DNA from: a bacterium 1XD42-76
Lineage (GTDB): Bacteria > Bacillota > Clostridia > Lachnospirales > Lachnospiraceae
Assembly (NCBI GenBank): GCA_009917545.1
Contig: QZDW01000004.1
Coordinates: 1-64,000, forward strand
DNA: 64,000 nucleotides
Direction: 5' to 3'
The position numbers and the translations under genes are program-made. Under the pieces are notes generated by a model, which was not told where the DNA came from, ran no database searches, and was given only the letters and a program-made list of their open reading frames with translations. How positions within the stretch are numbered: the first letter of the stretch is position 1; each line of letters opens with the position of its first letter. Of the stretch, positions 52,788 to 61,992 are shown one piece after another.

Positions 52788-55448
52788 TTAAATCTGCTGC
52801 CACCTGTTTTTTAACTTCGTCTGAAGCCGGTACAAGGTGTTCAGCGCGTCAATCGGCGTCATGGTGGAGAGCTCAAGCTCTCCCAGCTCCTTAATGATAT
52901 CATCGTCCCTCACTGTATCAAAGATTGACAGCTGATTCAGATCCACTTCGTCCGGACGAGCCACACTCTTATGGACCACCGGCTTTAACGCACTGTCCGC
53001 AAGTTCTCTTGCATGGGCCGTAATATCGGCGCTCGAAAGCTCCTCCACAAGCTCTTTAGCCCGCGAAATAACAGCATCCGGCACCCCGGCCAGCTTTGCC
53101 ACCTGGATTCCGTAGCTCTTGTCCGCACCGCCTCTTACAATCTTTCGCAGGAATACGATATCGTCCCCCTGTTCCTTGACAGCGATACAGTAATTATTCA
53201 CACCGTTTATGGCTCCCTCGAGTTCTGTAAGCTCATGATAGTGCGTGGCAAACAGCGTCTTGGCCCCTAAGATCCGCGGATTACTGATATGCTCAATCAC
53301 CGCCCAGGCAATGGAAAGCCCGTCGAAGGTACTCGTGCCGCGCCCGATCTCATCGAGAACCAAAAGGCTGTTTTTGGTGGCGTTCCGCAGAATATTGGCG
53401 ACTTCCGTCATTTCCACCATGAATGTGCTCTGTCCCGAAGCCAGGTCATCGGATGCGCCCACACGTGTGAAAATGCGGTCACAGATGCCGATCTCTGCCT
53501 CCTCTGCCGGCACAAAGCTCCCGAGCTGTGCCATGAGGACAATGAGCGCTGTCTGTCTCATGTACGTGGATTTTCCGGCCATATTGGGTCCTGTAATCAC
53601 GGCAATCCTGTTTTTACCATTGTCAAGCCGCGTGTCGTTAGCCACGAAAAGCTCATCCTTAAGCATCTGTTCCACTACGGGATGGCGGCCGTCTTTAATG
53701 TGGATGGAGCCCTTTTCATTGATCTTCGGTTTGACATAATTGTTGCGCATAGCGACAGAGGAAAGTGAGGTAAACACATCAATGCCCGCAATGGCCTTGG
53801 CCGTCTTCTGAATACGCACCACTTCGCCTGCAATGTGGTCGCGGACCTCGCAGAACAAATCATATTCGAGTGCATAGAGCCGATCCTCGGCCCCCAGGAT
53901 CGTATCCTCAAGTTCTTTTAAGCGGTCCGTCATGTAGCGCTCCGCATTCGTAAGCGTCTGCTTGCGGATAAAGTAGTCCGGCACCAGATCCTTAAACGAG
54001 TTTGTTACCTCAAAATAATATCCGAACACCTTGTTAAATTTGATTTTCAGGTTCTTGATGCCGGTCTTTTCCCGTTCCTCTGCTTCCAGTCCGGCTAACC
54101 AGCTCTTGCCGTCCGTCTTGGCCTTCCGGTAGCGGTCTGCTTCCTCGTTGAAACCGTCTTTGATGATGTTCCCCTCGCGGACGGTAATCGGCGGCTCCTC
54201 GGTGATTGCACGTTCAATCAGGTCACGAAGATCCTCAAGAATATCCAGATCTTCATGGATCTCCTTCAAAAGGCTACCGGAAAATTCTCCCAGAAGCGCC
54301 TTGATGTAAGGCAGCATGGAGAGGGAATTCTTAAAAGCCAGAAGATCCCTTGGGTTGGCTGTCTTGTAGCTGATCCGTCCGATCAGCCGTTCCAGATCGT
54401 AAATGGAGCCTAAATATTCCCGGATCTCCTCACGGGAAATATAGTTCATATTCAGCTCCTCCACAGCCTCCTGACGGCGTTCAATCTCGCTTTTTAAGAT
54501 CAGCGGCTGTTCAACAAACGAGCGCAGCATTCTGGCCCCCATCGCCGTCTTTGTGCGGTCCAGCACCCACAAAAGCGAGCCTCTCTTCTGCTTTTCGCGC
54601 AGCGTTTCCACGAGTTCCAGATTCCTCCTCGTGGAGGTATCAATCACCATATACTGTCCCGTCGAATACGGGGTCAGCCTCGTCAGATGGGACAGATCGC
54701 TTTTCTGCGTTTCATAGAGGTATTGGAGCGCACAGCCGCAGGCAATCATGCTGTTACTGCTGTCGCCAAGGCCAAGCCCGCCGAGCGTCATGACCTTAAA
54801 ATGTTCCTTCATGATTCTGCGGCAGGCATCGTCCGAAAAGAAACGGCTCTCTAGCGCGGACACTGTCATGTGGAACCTGTTTTTCAGCTCCTCCATATCG
54901 AGCCCTGACATGAAAAGTGCCTCGTTGCAAATGAGCTCGGACGGGGTATACTTATTGATCTCGTCCACAAACGCCCGTTCAGAAGAAACCTCTGTAACAA
55001 AAAAATCGCCGGTCGTTATATCGACCGTCGCTATCCCGTAGTTATTCCCCGTATACACAACCGCCATCAGGTAGTTGTTCTTTGTCTCGTCCAGCGCCTG
55101 TGAGCTCGTAATCGTCCCGGGCGTCACCACACGGATGACCTCCCGCTTTACAAGCCCCTTTGCAAGCTTCGGATCCTCCATCTGCTCTGCAATCGCTACT
55201 TTATAGCCTTTCTGGACAAGCCTTGTCAGATACCCCTCGACCGCGTGATAGGGAACGCCGCACATCGGCGCGCGCTCCTCTAATCCACAGTCTTTTCCTG
55301 TCAGGGTCAGCTCCAATTCCCGCGATACCGTCTTCGCATCCTCGAAGAACATTTCATAAAAATCCCCGAGACGATAAAACAGGATACTGTCAGGATACTG
55401 ATTTTTCGTCTCCAGGTAATGCGTCATCATTGGCGATAACTGTGCCAC
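52788..55448 (-). CDS. mutS: DNA mismatch recognition protein MutS
   Basis: An 886-aa protein. The mismatch-binding domain has the FYEMF motif (FYRLGDFYEMFFEDAKTVS, about residue 30). The C-terminal ATPase has GPNMAGKSTYMRQTALIVLM (about 620), LVLDEIGRGTSTFDGLSIAW and ATHYHELTEL. Full length of the MutS1 type. The start is a GTG at 55448 (reads MAQLSPMMTHYLETK), chosen because it matches the family N-terminus; GAGGG lies seven bases upstream. Confidence 0.97.
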   Translation of the reverse strand: MAQLSPMMTHYLETKNQYPDSILFYRLGDFYEMFFEDAKTVSRELELTLTGKDCGLEERAPMCGVPYHAVEGYLTRLVQKGYKVAIAEQMEDPKLAKGLVKREVIRVVTPGTITSSQALDETKNNYLMAVVYTGNNYGIATVDITTGDFFVTEVSSERAFVDEINKYTPSELICNEALFMSGLDMEELKNRFHMTVSALESRFFSDDACRRIMKEHFKVMTLGGLGLGDSSNSMIACGCALQYLYETQKSDLSHLTRLTPYSTGQYMVIDTSTRRNLELVETLREKQKRGSLLWVLDRTKTAMGARMLRSFVEQPLILKSEIERRQEAVEELNMNYISREEIREYLGSIYDLERLIGRISYKTANPRDLLAFKNSLSMLPYIKALLGEFSGSLLKEIHEDLDILEDLRDLIERAITEEPPITVREGNIIKDGFNEEADRYRKAKTDGKSWLAGLEAEEREKTGIKNLKIKFNKVFGYYFEVTNSFKDLVPDYFIRKQTLTNAERYMTDRLKELEDTILGAEDRLYALEYDLFCEVRDHIAGEVVRIQKTAKAIAGIDVFTSLSSVAMRNNYVKPKINEKGSIHIKDGRHPVVEQMLKDELFVANDTRLDNGKNRIAVITGPNMAGKSTYMRQTALIVLMAQLGSFVPAEEAEIGICDRIFTRVGASDDLASGQSTFMVEMTEVANILRNATKNSLLVLDEIGRGTSTFDGLSIAWAVIEHISNPRILGAKTLFATHYHELTELEGAINGVNNYCIAVKEQGDDIVFLRKIVRGGADKSYGIQVAKLAGVPDAVISRAKELVEELSSADITAHARELADSALKPVVHKSVARPDEVDLNQLSIFDTVRDDDIIKELGELELSTMTPIDALNTLYRLQTKLKNRWQQI

Positions 55449-55477
55449 TTTCCTGCCCTCTTTTTCTTTGTGTATCG

Positions 55478-55500
55478 GCGGCTCAGACGGGCTGAACCGC
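55478..55500 (-). repeat. Hairpin between the LDT gene and mutS
   Basis: GCGGCTCAG (55478-55486) pairs with CTGAACCGC (55492-55500), with one mismatch. No T-run follows on the minus strand, so it is not a clear terminator; it may set transcript stability between the two genes. Confidence 0.4.
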
Positions 55501-55546
55501 TATATTGTACCATAAATATCGGAAGATGGATTCTGCTGATGCATTA

Positions 55547-57106
55547 TCACTGTACATTCGGATCCGACGGATCAAATCTCTGATCGTTCGGAATCGGCAC
55601 CACATATGGCTTCATGAACGGTGACGGAACCTCTGCATCCTCATAGATTGTAACCTGAGTGCCGATCTTGCAGTTATCATAAATCCATTTGGCATTTCCG
55701 CAGGTCAGACGGATGCATCCGGCAGAGCGGACAACACCGAGACCGTTGTAGCCGTTCGTATTCAATGTATGCGGATTCGTTGTCTCATACGTGATGGAAT
55801 GGAACAAAAAGCCTGCTCCTGCCTTAATCCGTGTAGCGTACTGAGTATATGTATCGTTTATCATCAGCCTCCAGCGGTATTTCTCCGGCGTGGTAAAGGT
55901 GCCGATCGGTGTATCGTCGCCAACTGAGGTCAGCATAGCCTTCACTGGTATAATATAGCCGTTCTCACCGTCTGCTGCATAGACAGTAAGGCAGTTTAAA
56001 GTCTTATTCACGCGGATGTGATAGGAATCCTGTCTGCCGATCAGATCATCCACATCCTGCCTCAGCTGGCCGTTTTCCTCAAAGAAAAACTTGAATCCGT
56101 CTATGTAATGCCAGCCGCTTAAGGTCCGGCCATCCTGGAAATAATAACGTTTCATGTCATAATCAGCCCAGCCTGTATACGGCACTCCATCCTCATTGAC
56201 GCAGATTGCCGCTGTCTCTGTAAAGCCGATACGGCCGGAAAATTCGTTAAAATAGCGGTCTGCCGTCGAAGCAGGTGCACCGCTTCCCTTGGGAACAAGA
56301 ACCACTTTCAGATCCGTGATGGAATCTCCGACATTCATGGCGCCTGCGATCTCGCCTTCCGCGGCAAAGCCCAGCTGACCGCGGTTAGCCGTTGAAACGG
56401 CGTAATACAGATCATACTGCTGCGCTGCCTCTCCGGTCAGATGCATCTGTATCGCTTCCACATACGTCGAACCCTCTGTGCCTCCCGCCGGCTCCCCGTC
56501 AGAGTAAAATTTAAGCCATCCTCCGTGATTAACAAACGGGCGGTAAGAAAGCTTGCCGTTATAGCCTTCCTTTAGTTTGGCAGACAGCCAGGTATACTGC
56601 GTGGGATAGTTGGCCTGCTGGCCGTAGACCTCGACTGCATCCCAGATAGCAGCTTCGTTCGTTGGGGTCAGATCAATATTCCCTCCGTTTTTCATCGTGT
56701 TCGGAACCATTCCCTCCGGATATGTAACCTGGCTTTCTGCCGGCTGGCCTTCCTGGCCTGCGCCTCCCTCCGGCTGGCTCTGATCCGGCTGATTCTGTCC
56801 GGCTCCATCCTGAGCCTGTCCATTGTCCGGCTGGCTGCCCCCCGGGATATTTTCCTGACTGCCATTCTGGCCGCCTTTGTTCTGATCCCCCTCCGGTTGG
56901 CCTTCGCCCTGGCCTGTCATTTTGTCCTGATCCCGGCCTCCCTCACCGGCGCCATCGGGATCCAACGGGGAACGTCTGACCTCCTCCTCGACCGCCTCTT
57001 CATAGCCCGGTCCGACTCCTCCTTTCGCCTGAGCCGTAAAGGCCATAGAGAAGGAAAGTCCTGTCACCATTGCGGCGGCCGTCATTTTTTTCCATTTCCG
57101 ATTCAT
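55547..57106 (-). CDS. Secreted L,D-transpeptidase (YkuD) with ChW-like repeats
   Basis: A 519-aa exported enzyme. A signal peptide (MNRKWKKMTAAAMVTGLSFS) is followed by a Gly/Gln/Asn/Asp/Pro-rich linker (about residues 30-150). Residues about 175-280 resemble ChW repeats (FVNHGGWLKFYSDGEPAGGT, YVEAIQMHLTG), then choline-binding-like units (GWADYDMKRYYFQDGRTLSG). The C-terminal YkuD domain has the catalytic motif with His and Cys: FLFHSITYE and SAGCIRLTCGN (about residue 460). It would make 3-3 cross-links in peptidoglycan or attach proteins. The start was set to the ATG at 57106 (GGAG 10 bases upstream) over a GTG at 57115. It sits between miaB and mutS. Confidence 0.88.
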   Translation of the reverse strand: MNRKWKKMTAAAMVTGLSFSMAFTAQAKGGVGPGYEEAVEEEVRRSPLDPDGAGEGGRDQDKMTGQGEGQPEGDQNKGGQNGSQENIPGGSQPDNGQAQDGAGQNQPDQSQPEGGAGQEGQPAESQVTYPEGMVPNTMKNGGNIDLTPTNEAAIWDAVEVYGQQANYPTQYTWLSAKLKEGYNGKLSYRPFVNHGGWLKFYSDGEPAGGTEGSTYVEAIQMHLTGEAAQQYDLYYAVSTANRGQLGFAAEGEIAGAMNVGDSITDLKVVLVPKGSGAPASTADRYFNEFSGRIGFTETAAICVNEDGVPYTGWADYDMKRYYFQDGRTLSGWHYIDGFKFFFEENGQLRQDVDDLIGRQDSYHIRVNKTLNCLTVYAADGENGYIIPVKAMLTSVGDDTPIGTFTTPEKYRWRLMINDTYTQYATRIKAGAGFLFHSITYETTNPHTLNTNGYNGLGVVRSAGCIRLTCGNAKWIYDNCKIGTQVTIYEDAEVPSPFMKPYVVPIPNDQRFDPSDPNVQ

Positions 57107-57128
57107 GTCAAACACACTCCTTAACGTT

Positions 57129-58577
57129 TTATTCCCTCAGGCTTCCCATAAAGTAAAAGCCCTTTGCCTCATCCAGAGAAACATTTACGATCTTCCCGAT
57201 CATGGAAGCGTCGCCTTTAAAATGGACAACCGTATTGCTCTCAAGCCGTCCGGTCAGATACCCCGGCTCATGCGTGTCCAATTCCTCGGCCAGCACCGGC
57301 TTTACCGTCTTTTCGTCCCGTCTTACCACTTCTGCAGCCATCGTCTGCACCTCGGTGAGCAGTCTGTCAAAGCGATCCTTCATCACTTCCCCGGGAACCT
57401 GTTCTTCCATTGCAGCTGCCGGGGTCCCCGTGCGCCTGGAATAGAGAAAGGTAAACGCGCTGTCGTAACGCACTTTCCTTACCACATCGAGTGTCTCCAG
57501 GAAATCTTCCTCTGTCTCGCCCGGAAATCCGACGATAATATCGGTCGTAAGTGCGATATCCGGCACAGCTGCACGCAGCCTGTCCACAAGCTCCAGATAT
57601 TGTTCCTTTGTATATCTGCGGTTCATCTGCCTGAGGATCCTGCTGCTTCCCGACTGGAGAGGCAGGTGTAAATGGCGGCAGATCTTCTTTGAATCCTTCA
57701 TAACAGCGATTAACTCATCCGAAAGATCCTTGGGGTGGGAGGTCATAAAGCGGATGCGCTCTAACCCGTCGATCTGCTCAACACGCTTAAGAAGCTTTGC
57801 AAACGACAGGGGCTCTGTCAGTGTTTTCCCGTAAGAATTGACATTCTGCCCAAGGAGCATGACTTCCACAACTCCGTCTGCCACGAGCCTTTTGATCTCA
57901 TCTATGATATCTTCCGGTCTGCGGCTGCGCTCCCTGCCCCGCACATAGGGGACAATACAATAGCTGCAGAAATTATTACAGCCGAACATAATGTTGACAC
58001 CGGATTTAAACGGATATTTGCGGTCGACAGGAAGCTCTTCGACGACCTGGCTCGTATCCTCCCAGATCTCGGCCACCTGCTTTTCCCCTTGCAGACGGCG
58101 GTATAAAAGCTCTGCCAGGCGGAAGATATTATGTGTTCCAAAAATGATATCCACGAAGCGGTAGCTCTTTTGAAGCCGCGCCACCACCTCCTGCTCCTGC
58201 ATCATACAGCCGCACAAAGCGATTATCATATGCGGATTCTTACGCTTCAGGCTGTTCAGGTATCCGAGCCGTCCGTATACCTTGAGATTGGCATTTTCAC
58301 GGACTGTACATGTATTATAAAGGACAAAATCCGCGTTTTCTGTCTCTCCCTTTTTAAAACCTGCCTGCTCAAGGATTCCCAGAAGCTTCTCCGAATCTCT
58401 GGAGTTCATCTGACAGCCGAAGGTCTGGATATATGCGAGGGGACAGCGTCCGTTTCTTTGTTCAAACTCCCGGACCCATTCCCGGCATTTCGCCATAAAA
58501 TAATATTGCCTGGCGGGTTCTCCTGCGGGAGGCCCTGAACTCATGTCAATTCTGTCTAAATCAATTTCCTGATACAT
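57129..58577 (-). CDS. miaB: tRNA-2-methylthio-N6-dimethylallyladenosine synthase MiaB
   Basis: A 482-aa radical SAM methylthiotransferase. The N-terminal UPF0004 domain has the three cluster cysteines in TFGCQMNSRDSE, NTCTVRENA and CGCMMQEQE. The radical SAM motif is GCNNFCSYCIVPYVRGRERS (about residue 205). The C-terminal TRAM domain (VLAEELDTHEPGYLTGRLES) binds tRNA. First gene of the miaB-LDT-mutS-mutL-miaA operon; together with miaA it modifies A37. Confidence 0.96.
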   Translation of the reverse strand: MYQEIDLDRIDMSSGPPAGEPARQYYFMAKCREWVREFEQRNGRCPLAYIQTFGCQMNSRDSEKLLGILEQAGFKKGETENADFVLYNTCTVRENANLKVYGRLGYLNSLKRKNPHMIIALCGCMMQEQEVVARLQKSYRFVDIIFGTHNIFRLAELLYRRLQGEKQVAEIWEDTSQVVEELPVDRKYPFKSGVNIMFGCNNFCSYCIVPYVRGRERSRRPEDIIDEIKRLVADGVVEVMLLGQNVNSYGKTLTEPLSFAKLLKRVEQIDGLERIRFMTSHPKDLSDELIAVMKDSKKICRHLHLPLQSGSSRILRQMNRRYTKEQYLELVDRLRAAVPDIALTTDIIVGFPGETEEDFLETLDVVRKVRYDSAFTFLYSRRTGTPAAAMEEQVPGEVMKDRFDRLLTEVQTMAAEVVRRDEKTVKPVLAEELDTHEPGYLTGRLESNTVVHFKGDASMIGKIVNVSLDEAKGFYFMGSLRE

Positions 58578-58755
58578 TTCTTTTGACTTTTCTCTCTCTA
58601 TTCAATAAATCGAAACAAGAAATAAGTTTTTAACCGTACAGGCGGGATACTCGTTTCTTATTTATACTTATACTGTTCGGGGACAAACGGTATTCTGTCC
58701 TCTGTCATACCAAGGTTTACTGTACTGCTCTGCAGATTTTGCGGACTGCTCGTAT

Positions 58756-58784
58756 ATTATAAACTTTAATTTCCAAAAATGCAA
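58756..58784 (-). promoter_or_regulatory. Promoter of the miaB-mutS-mutL-miaA operon
   Basis: On the minus strand TTGCAT (58779-58784) lies 17 bp from TATAAT (58756-58761). The predicted leader is about 170 nt and contains a GGACA/TGTCC hairpin (about 58680-58700). No riboswitch was recognised. Confidence 0.75.
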
Positions 58785-58837
58785 CCGGATTCCCGATTCT
58801 GTAAAATTAACGTAATAATTTTGTCAATCCCTCCCAT

Positions 58838-60082
58838 TTATTTTCTGATCTGCCCGTCTCCGTAAATAATATATTTCGTTGAAGTCAGAGCCAACAGCCC
58901 CATCGGCCCTCTGGCATGAAGCTTCTGGGTGCTGATGCCAATCTCTGCCCCGAAACCGAATTCAAACCCGTCCGTGAATCTTGTCGAAGCATTGACATAC
59001 ACAGCGGCGGCATCCACCTCGTTTAAAAATTTCTGTGCGTTTTCGTAGCTTTTTGTGATGATAGACTCCGAATGTCCCGTATTATAGCGGTTGATATGTT
59101 CGATAGCCTCGTCCAGCGAATCGACAATCTTACAGGAAATAATGTAATCGAGATATTCCTTCCCCCAGTCCTCCTCCATCGCTTCTGCAAATTCCGGCAC
59201 GATCACGCGCGAATCCCTGTCAGCACGGATCTCCACCTGTTTTGCGTCCAGCCTCTGCTTCATTTTCGGCAGGAAGCTTTTTGCAGCTTTCCTGTGGACA
59301 AGCACGGATTCACATGCATTGCAGACACCGATGCGCTGTGTCTTGGCGTTAAAAAGGATATCAAGCGCCATTTCCAGATCCGCTGATTCGTCCACATAAA
59401 TATGGCAGTTTCCTGTACCTGTCTCGATGACGGGAACCGTGCTGTTTTCCACCACTGTACGGATTAATCCCGCACCGCCCCGCGGAATCAGTACATCCAG
59501 AACCCCGTTCATTCTCATAAATTCTCTGGCTGTTTCTCTGCTTGTGTCCGTGATGAGATGGATGGCATCCCCACACACCCCCGAGGCCGCAAGGCCGTTT
59601 CGAATGGCTGACACGATCGCTTTGTTCGATTCCAGCGCATCACTGCCGCCCTTTAAAATAACAGCATTGCCTGTCTTAAAGCAAAGGGCAAAGGCGTCCG
59701 CTGTTACATTCGGCCTGGCCTCATAGATCATGCCGACAACACCGAGCGGCACGCGTTTTTGCCCGATTAGGAGCCCGTTCGGCCTTTGCTTCATGGAAAT
59801 CACTTCTCCGACCGGATCTTCCAGACGGCATACCTGCCGGATTCCTTCCACGATTCCCATGATTCGCTCTGATGTCAGAAGCAGGCGGTCCAACAGCCCG
59901 TCCGCCAGCCCTTTTTCCTTCGCCCGTCTGATGTCAAGCGCATTGGCGGCCAGGATCGCCTCCTCTTCGGAGATAATTGCCTCAGCCGCCGCAGATAACG
60001 CCGCATTCTTCATTTCCGTCCCCATTTTCCCCAGGATCAATGAAGCACGTCTGGCCCTCTGACCGCATTCTTTCAGCTCCAT
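58838..60082 (-). CDS. proA: Gamma-glutamyl phosphate reductase
   Basis: A 414-aa NADPH-dependent aldehyde dehydrogenase-fold enzyme, second step of proline synthesis from glutamate. Landmarks are [60 protein letters not shown] and the catalytic Cys in [14 protein letters not shown]. It ends [15 protein letters not shown], as usual. About 100 bp separate it from the 5-FCL gene, with proB further upstream on the same strand. Full length. Confidence 0.96.
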   Translation of the reverse strand: MELKECGQRARRASLILGKMGTEMKNAALSAAAEAIISEEEAILAANALDIRRAKEKGLADGLLDRLLLTSERIMGIVEGIRQVCRLEDPVGEVISMKQRPNGLLIGQKRVPLGVVGMIYEARPNVTADAFALCFKTGNAVILKGGSDALESNKAIVSAIRNGLAASGVCGDAIHLITDTSRETAREFMRMNGVLDVLIPRGGAGLIRTVVENSTVPVIETGTGNCHIYVDESADLEMALDILFNAKTQRIGVCNACESVLVHRKAAKSFLPKMKQRLDAKQVEIRADRDSRVIVPEFAEAMEEDWGKEYLDYIISCKIVDSLDEAIEHINRYNTGHSESIITKSYENAQKFLNEVDAAAVYVNASTRFTDGFEFGFGAEIGISTQKLHARGPMGLLALTSTKYIIYGDGQIRK

Positions 60083-60182
60083 ACACTCGTTCCGTCCTTC
60101 CTGATTTTGTACACTGCATCATACCGGCATCGCGGCCCGTATCTGCATAAACGTCTGTCACCTGCGGCAATCTTCCCCGGAA

Positions 60183-60788
60183 TCATATTGGATAGAACCG
60201 GTCCGGCGTAACGACCAGATCCATTTTGATATCATGCTCCTCCAAAGGCAGCATTTTAACAACCTGAAACGGATACGCCAGCGCAATTTTCCTGTGTCCC
60301 GGCTCTGAGGAAAGGAAGCGGTCATAAAACCCGCCGCCCTTTCCAAGCCTCAGTCCATCCTCAGTAAATGCCATCCCCGGAATCAACATGAGCGCGTCCG
60401 GCTCTGCCGCCCTCTTTCGCGCATACCTGACCGGACCGGCCGGGCCGCTGTTTTGCTGCCCCGGCACAGGCTCCATGATATGAAAGCTTCCCTCTGACAG
60501 CTCCGACAGGGATTCGACCCAATAAAATTCCATCGTGTTTCCCTCAACCCGCGGCAGAGCCAGCCTGTGTCCCTCAAGAAGCAGGTGCTCCATGATACCC
60601 CAGGTCCCGGCCTCATTCGGAAGCGAGGCGTATGCATAAATACACCTGGCGGCACGCACGATCGGCATGGTGCACACGCGTTCGCAGAGCATGGCGTCCC
60701 AGGCTTTTTTATCTGCGTCAGGAATGTACCGGAACTGTTCCCTGATCGTTCTGCGCAGCTCAGCTTTCCGTGTATCCGACATTTCCAT
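60183..60788 (-). CDS. 5-formyltetrahydrofolate cyclo-ligase
   Basis: A 201-aa enzyme that returns 5-formyl-THF to 5,10-methenyl-THF using ATP. Characteristic segments are CIYAYASLPNEAGTWGIMEH, LALPRVEGNTMEFYWVES and the ATP/Mg loop LMLIPGMAFTEDGLRLGKGGGFYDRFL, with LAYPFQVVKMLPLEEHDIKM near the end. The first ATG (60788) follows GGGGAAAAAAT, a good spacing; it overlaps the DUF896 gene by 29 bp. The gene lies between proB and proA. Confidence 0.93.
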   Translation of the reverse strand: MEMSDTRKAELRRTIREQFRYIPDADKKAWDAMLCERVCTMPIVRAARCIYAYASLPNEAGTWGIMEHLLLEGHRLALPRVEGNTMEFYWVESLSELSEGSFHIMEPVPGQQNSGPAGPVRYARKRAAEPDALMLIPGMAFTEDGLRLGKGGGFYDRFLSSEPGHRKIALAYPFQVVKMLPLEEHDIKMDLVVTPDRFYPI

Positions 60789-60987
60789 ATTTTTTCCCCA
60801 GATCGGTTACGCTTCCATCCTGTTCCATGATGGAAACACTGTTTAACGTTCCCCTCAGACTCGCGCGGACTGCCTCAATATAGGCCTTGCGCAGGGCTGC
60901 CTGCTCTTCCTTTTCCTCTTCTGTAAGGCCAATATCCTGTGATTTATGGTAAAGCTCGTTGATTCGTTCAATTCTCTTCTGATCCAT
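60760..60987 (-). CDS. DUF896 (YnzC) family small protein
   Basis: A 75-aa protein. RIERINELYHKSQDIGLTEE and EEQAALRKAYIEAVRASLRG form the two-helix YnzC/DUF896 fold, followed by a short tail with VSIMEQDGSVTDLGKK. In Bacillus the family is associated with the SOS region but its function is unknown. It overlaps the 5-FCL start by 29 bp; GGAGGG precedes the ATG. Confidence 0.88.
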   Translation of the reverse strand: MDQKRIERINELYHKSQDIGLTEEEKEEQAALRKAYIEAVRASLRGTLNSVSIMEQDGSVTDLGKKYGNVGYTES

Positions 60988-61029
60988 GTTCCCTCCGGTT
61001 CCAGTGCATAACTGCTGTGTACCAGTGTA

Positions 61030-61899
61030 CTAACCATGCACGCTTTCAATATAATCAAGCAGCTCAAAATCCGTACTTTTATGTGCTGTAAACAGGGTTC
61101 CCGTCTCCTTACCCGCAAGGATATCCCATAGGATCTCCACGCGGTTTGCATTGGCAATCACCATATCCGAACCACTGTCTGTCGCAATTCTCGCTGCATG
61201 CAGCTTTGCGGCCATACCGCCTGTTCCCACATCGCTCCCGGCATCCGCCCGGCCCATTGCCATTAACTCGTCAGACAGGACATCGACCTGGCTGATAAAC
61301 CGCGCATTCGGATTTTTCCTGGGATCGTCGGAATAGAGTCCGTCAATGTCGGATAGGAGAACCAGAAGATCCGCATGGATGAGGGCCGCCACGATCGCCG
61401 ACAGTCTGTCATTATCGCCAAAACGGATCTCGTAAGTGGAAACCGTGTCGTTCTCATTGACGACCGGCACCGCCCCCAGCGCCAAAAGCTCGTCAAACGT
61501 ATTTTTGGCATTTTCCCGCGAGGTGTTGTCAAGAATCGTATTTTTCGTCATCAAAATCTGCGCTGCCGTCTGATTGTACTCCGCAAACAGCTTCTGGTAC
61601 ACCATCATCAGCCGCGCCTGCCCCACGGCGGCAAACGCCTGTTTCCTGGCTACAGTCTGAGGCTTTTCACAGCCTAGGGCCTGCCTTCCGGCCGCAATCG
61701 CGCCGGATGAGACCAGCACCACCTCTCTGCCAGTACCCCGCAGATCGCAGATCATACGGACAAGCTTTTCGATCTTACCCAGATTCAGATCCCCGGTCTC
61801 CTCATGCGTAAGCGAAGACGAACCAATCTTAATCACAATCCGTTTCTTCCCCTTAAGCGCCTCCCTGGCGTCTCTCTCTTCTCCCATCCCTTCATCCAT
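61030..61899 (-). CDS. proB: Glutamate 5-kinase, form lacking the PUA domain
   Basis: A 289-aa amino acid kinase that phosphorylates glutamate, the first step of proline synthesis. Landmarks are KRIVIKIGSSSLTHEETGD, EVVLVSSGAIAAGRQALG, PVVNENDTVSTYEIRFGDND and ASDVGTGGMAAKLHAARIAT (here DAGSDVGTGGMAAKL). The E. coli and Bacillus enzymes are about 365 aa and end in a PUA domain, absent here. The first ATG at 61899 has AAAGG close by; a second at 61887 has a poorer but possible site, so the exact start is uncertain. Confidence 0.94.
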   Translation of the reverse strand: MDEGMGEERDAREALKGKKRIVIKIGSSSLTHEETGDLNLGKIEKLVRMICDLRGTGREVVLVSSGAIAAGRQALGCEKPQTVARKQAFAAVGQARLMMVYQKLFAEYNQTAAQILMTKNTILDNTSRENAKNTFDELLALGAVPVVNENDTVSTYEIRFGDNDRLSAIVAALIHADLLVLLSDIDGLYSDDPRKNPNARFISQVDVLSDELMAMGRADAGSDVGTGGMAAKLHAARIATDSGSDMVIANANRVEILWDILAGKETGTLFTAHKSTDFELLDYIESVHG

Positions 61900-61992
61900 C
61901 CTTTCTGTCTGCCTCTTATGTCATACGTTATGTCCCGGCATCCGCCATTACCGTCTTGCCCTGGAGGAAACCGGCACAAACATCTGGTATGT

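Noticed and set aside
58578-58755. Riboswitch or T-box in the leader of miaB
   Set aside because: No T-box or riboswitch core sequence is recognisable; only a small hairpin is seen.
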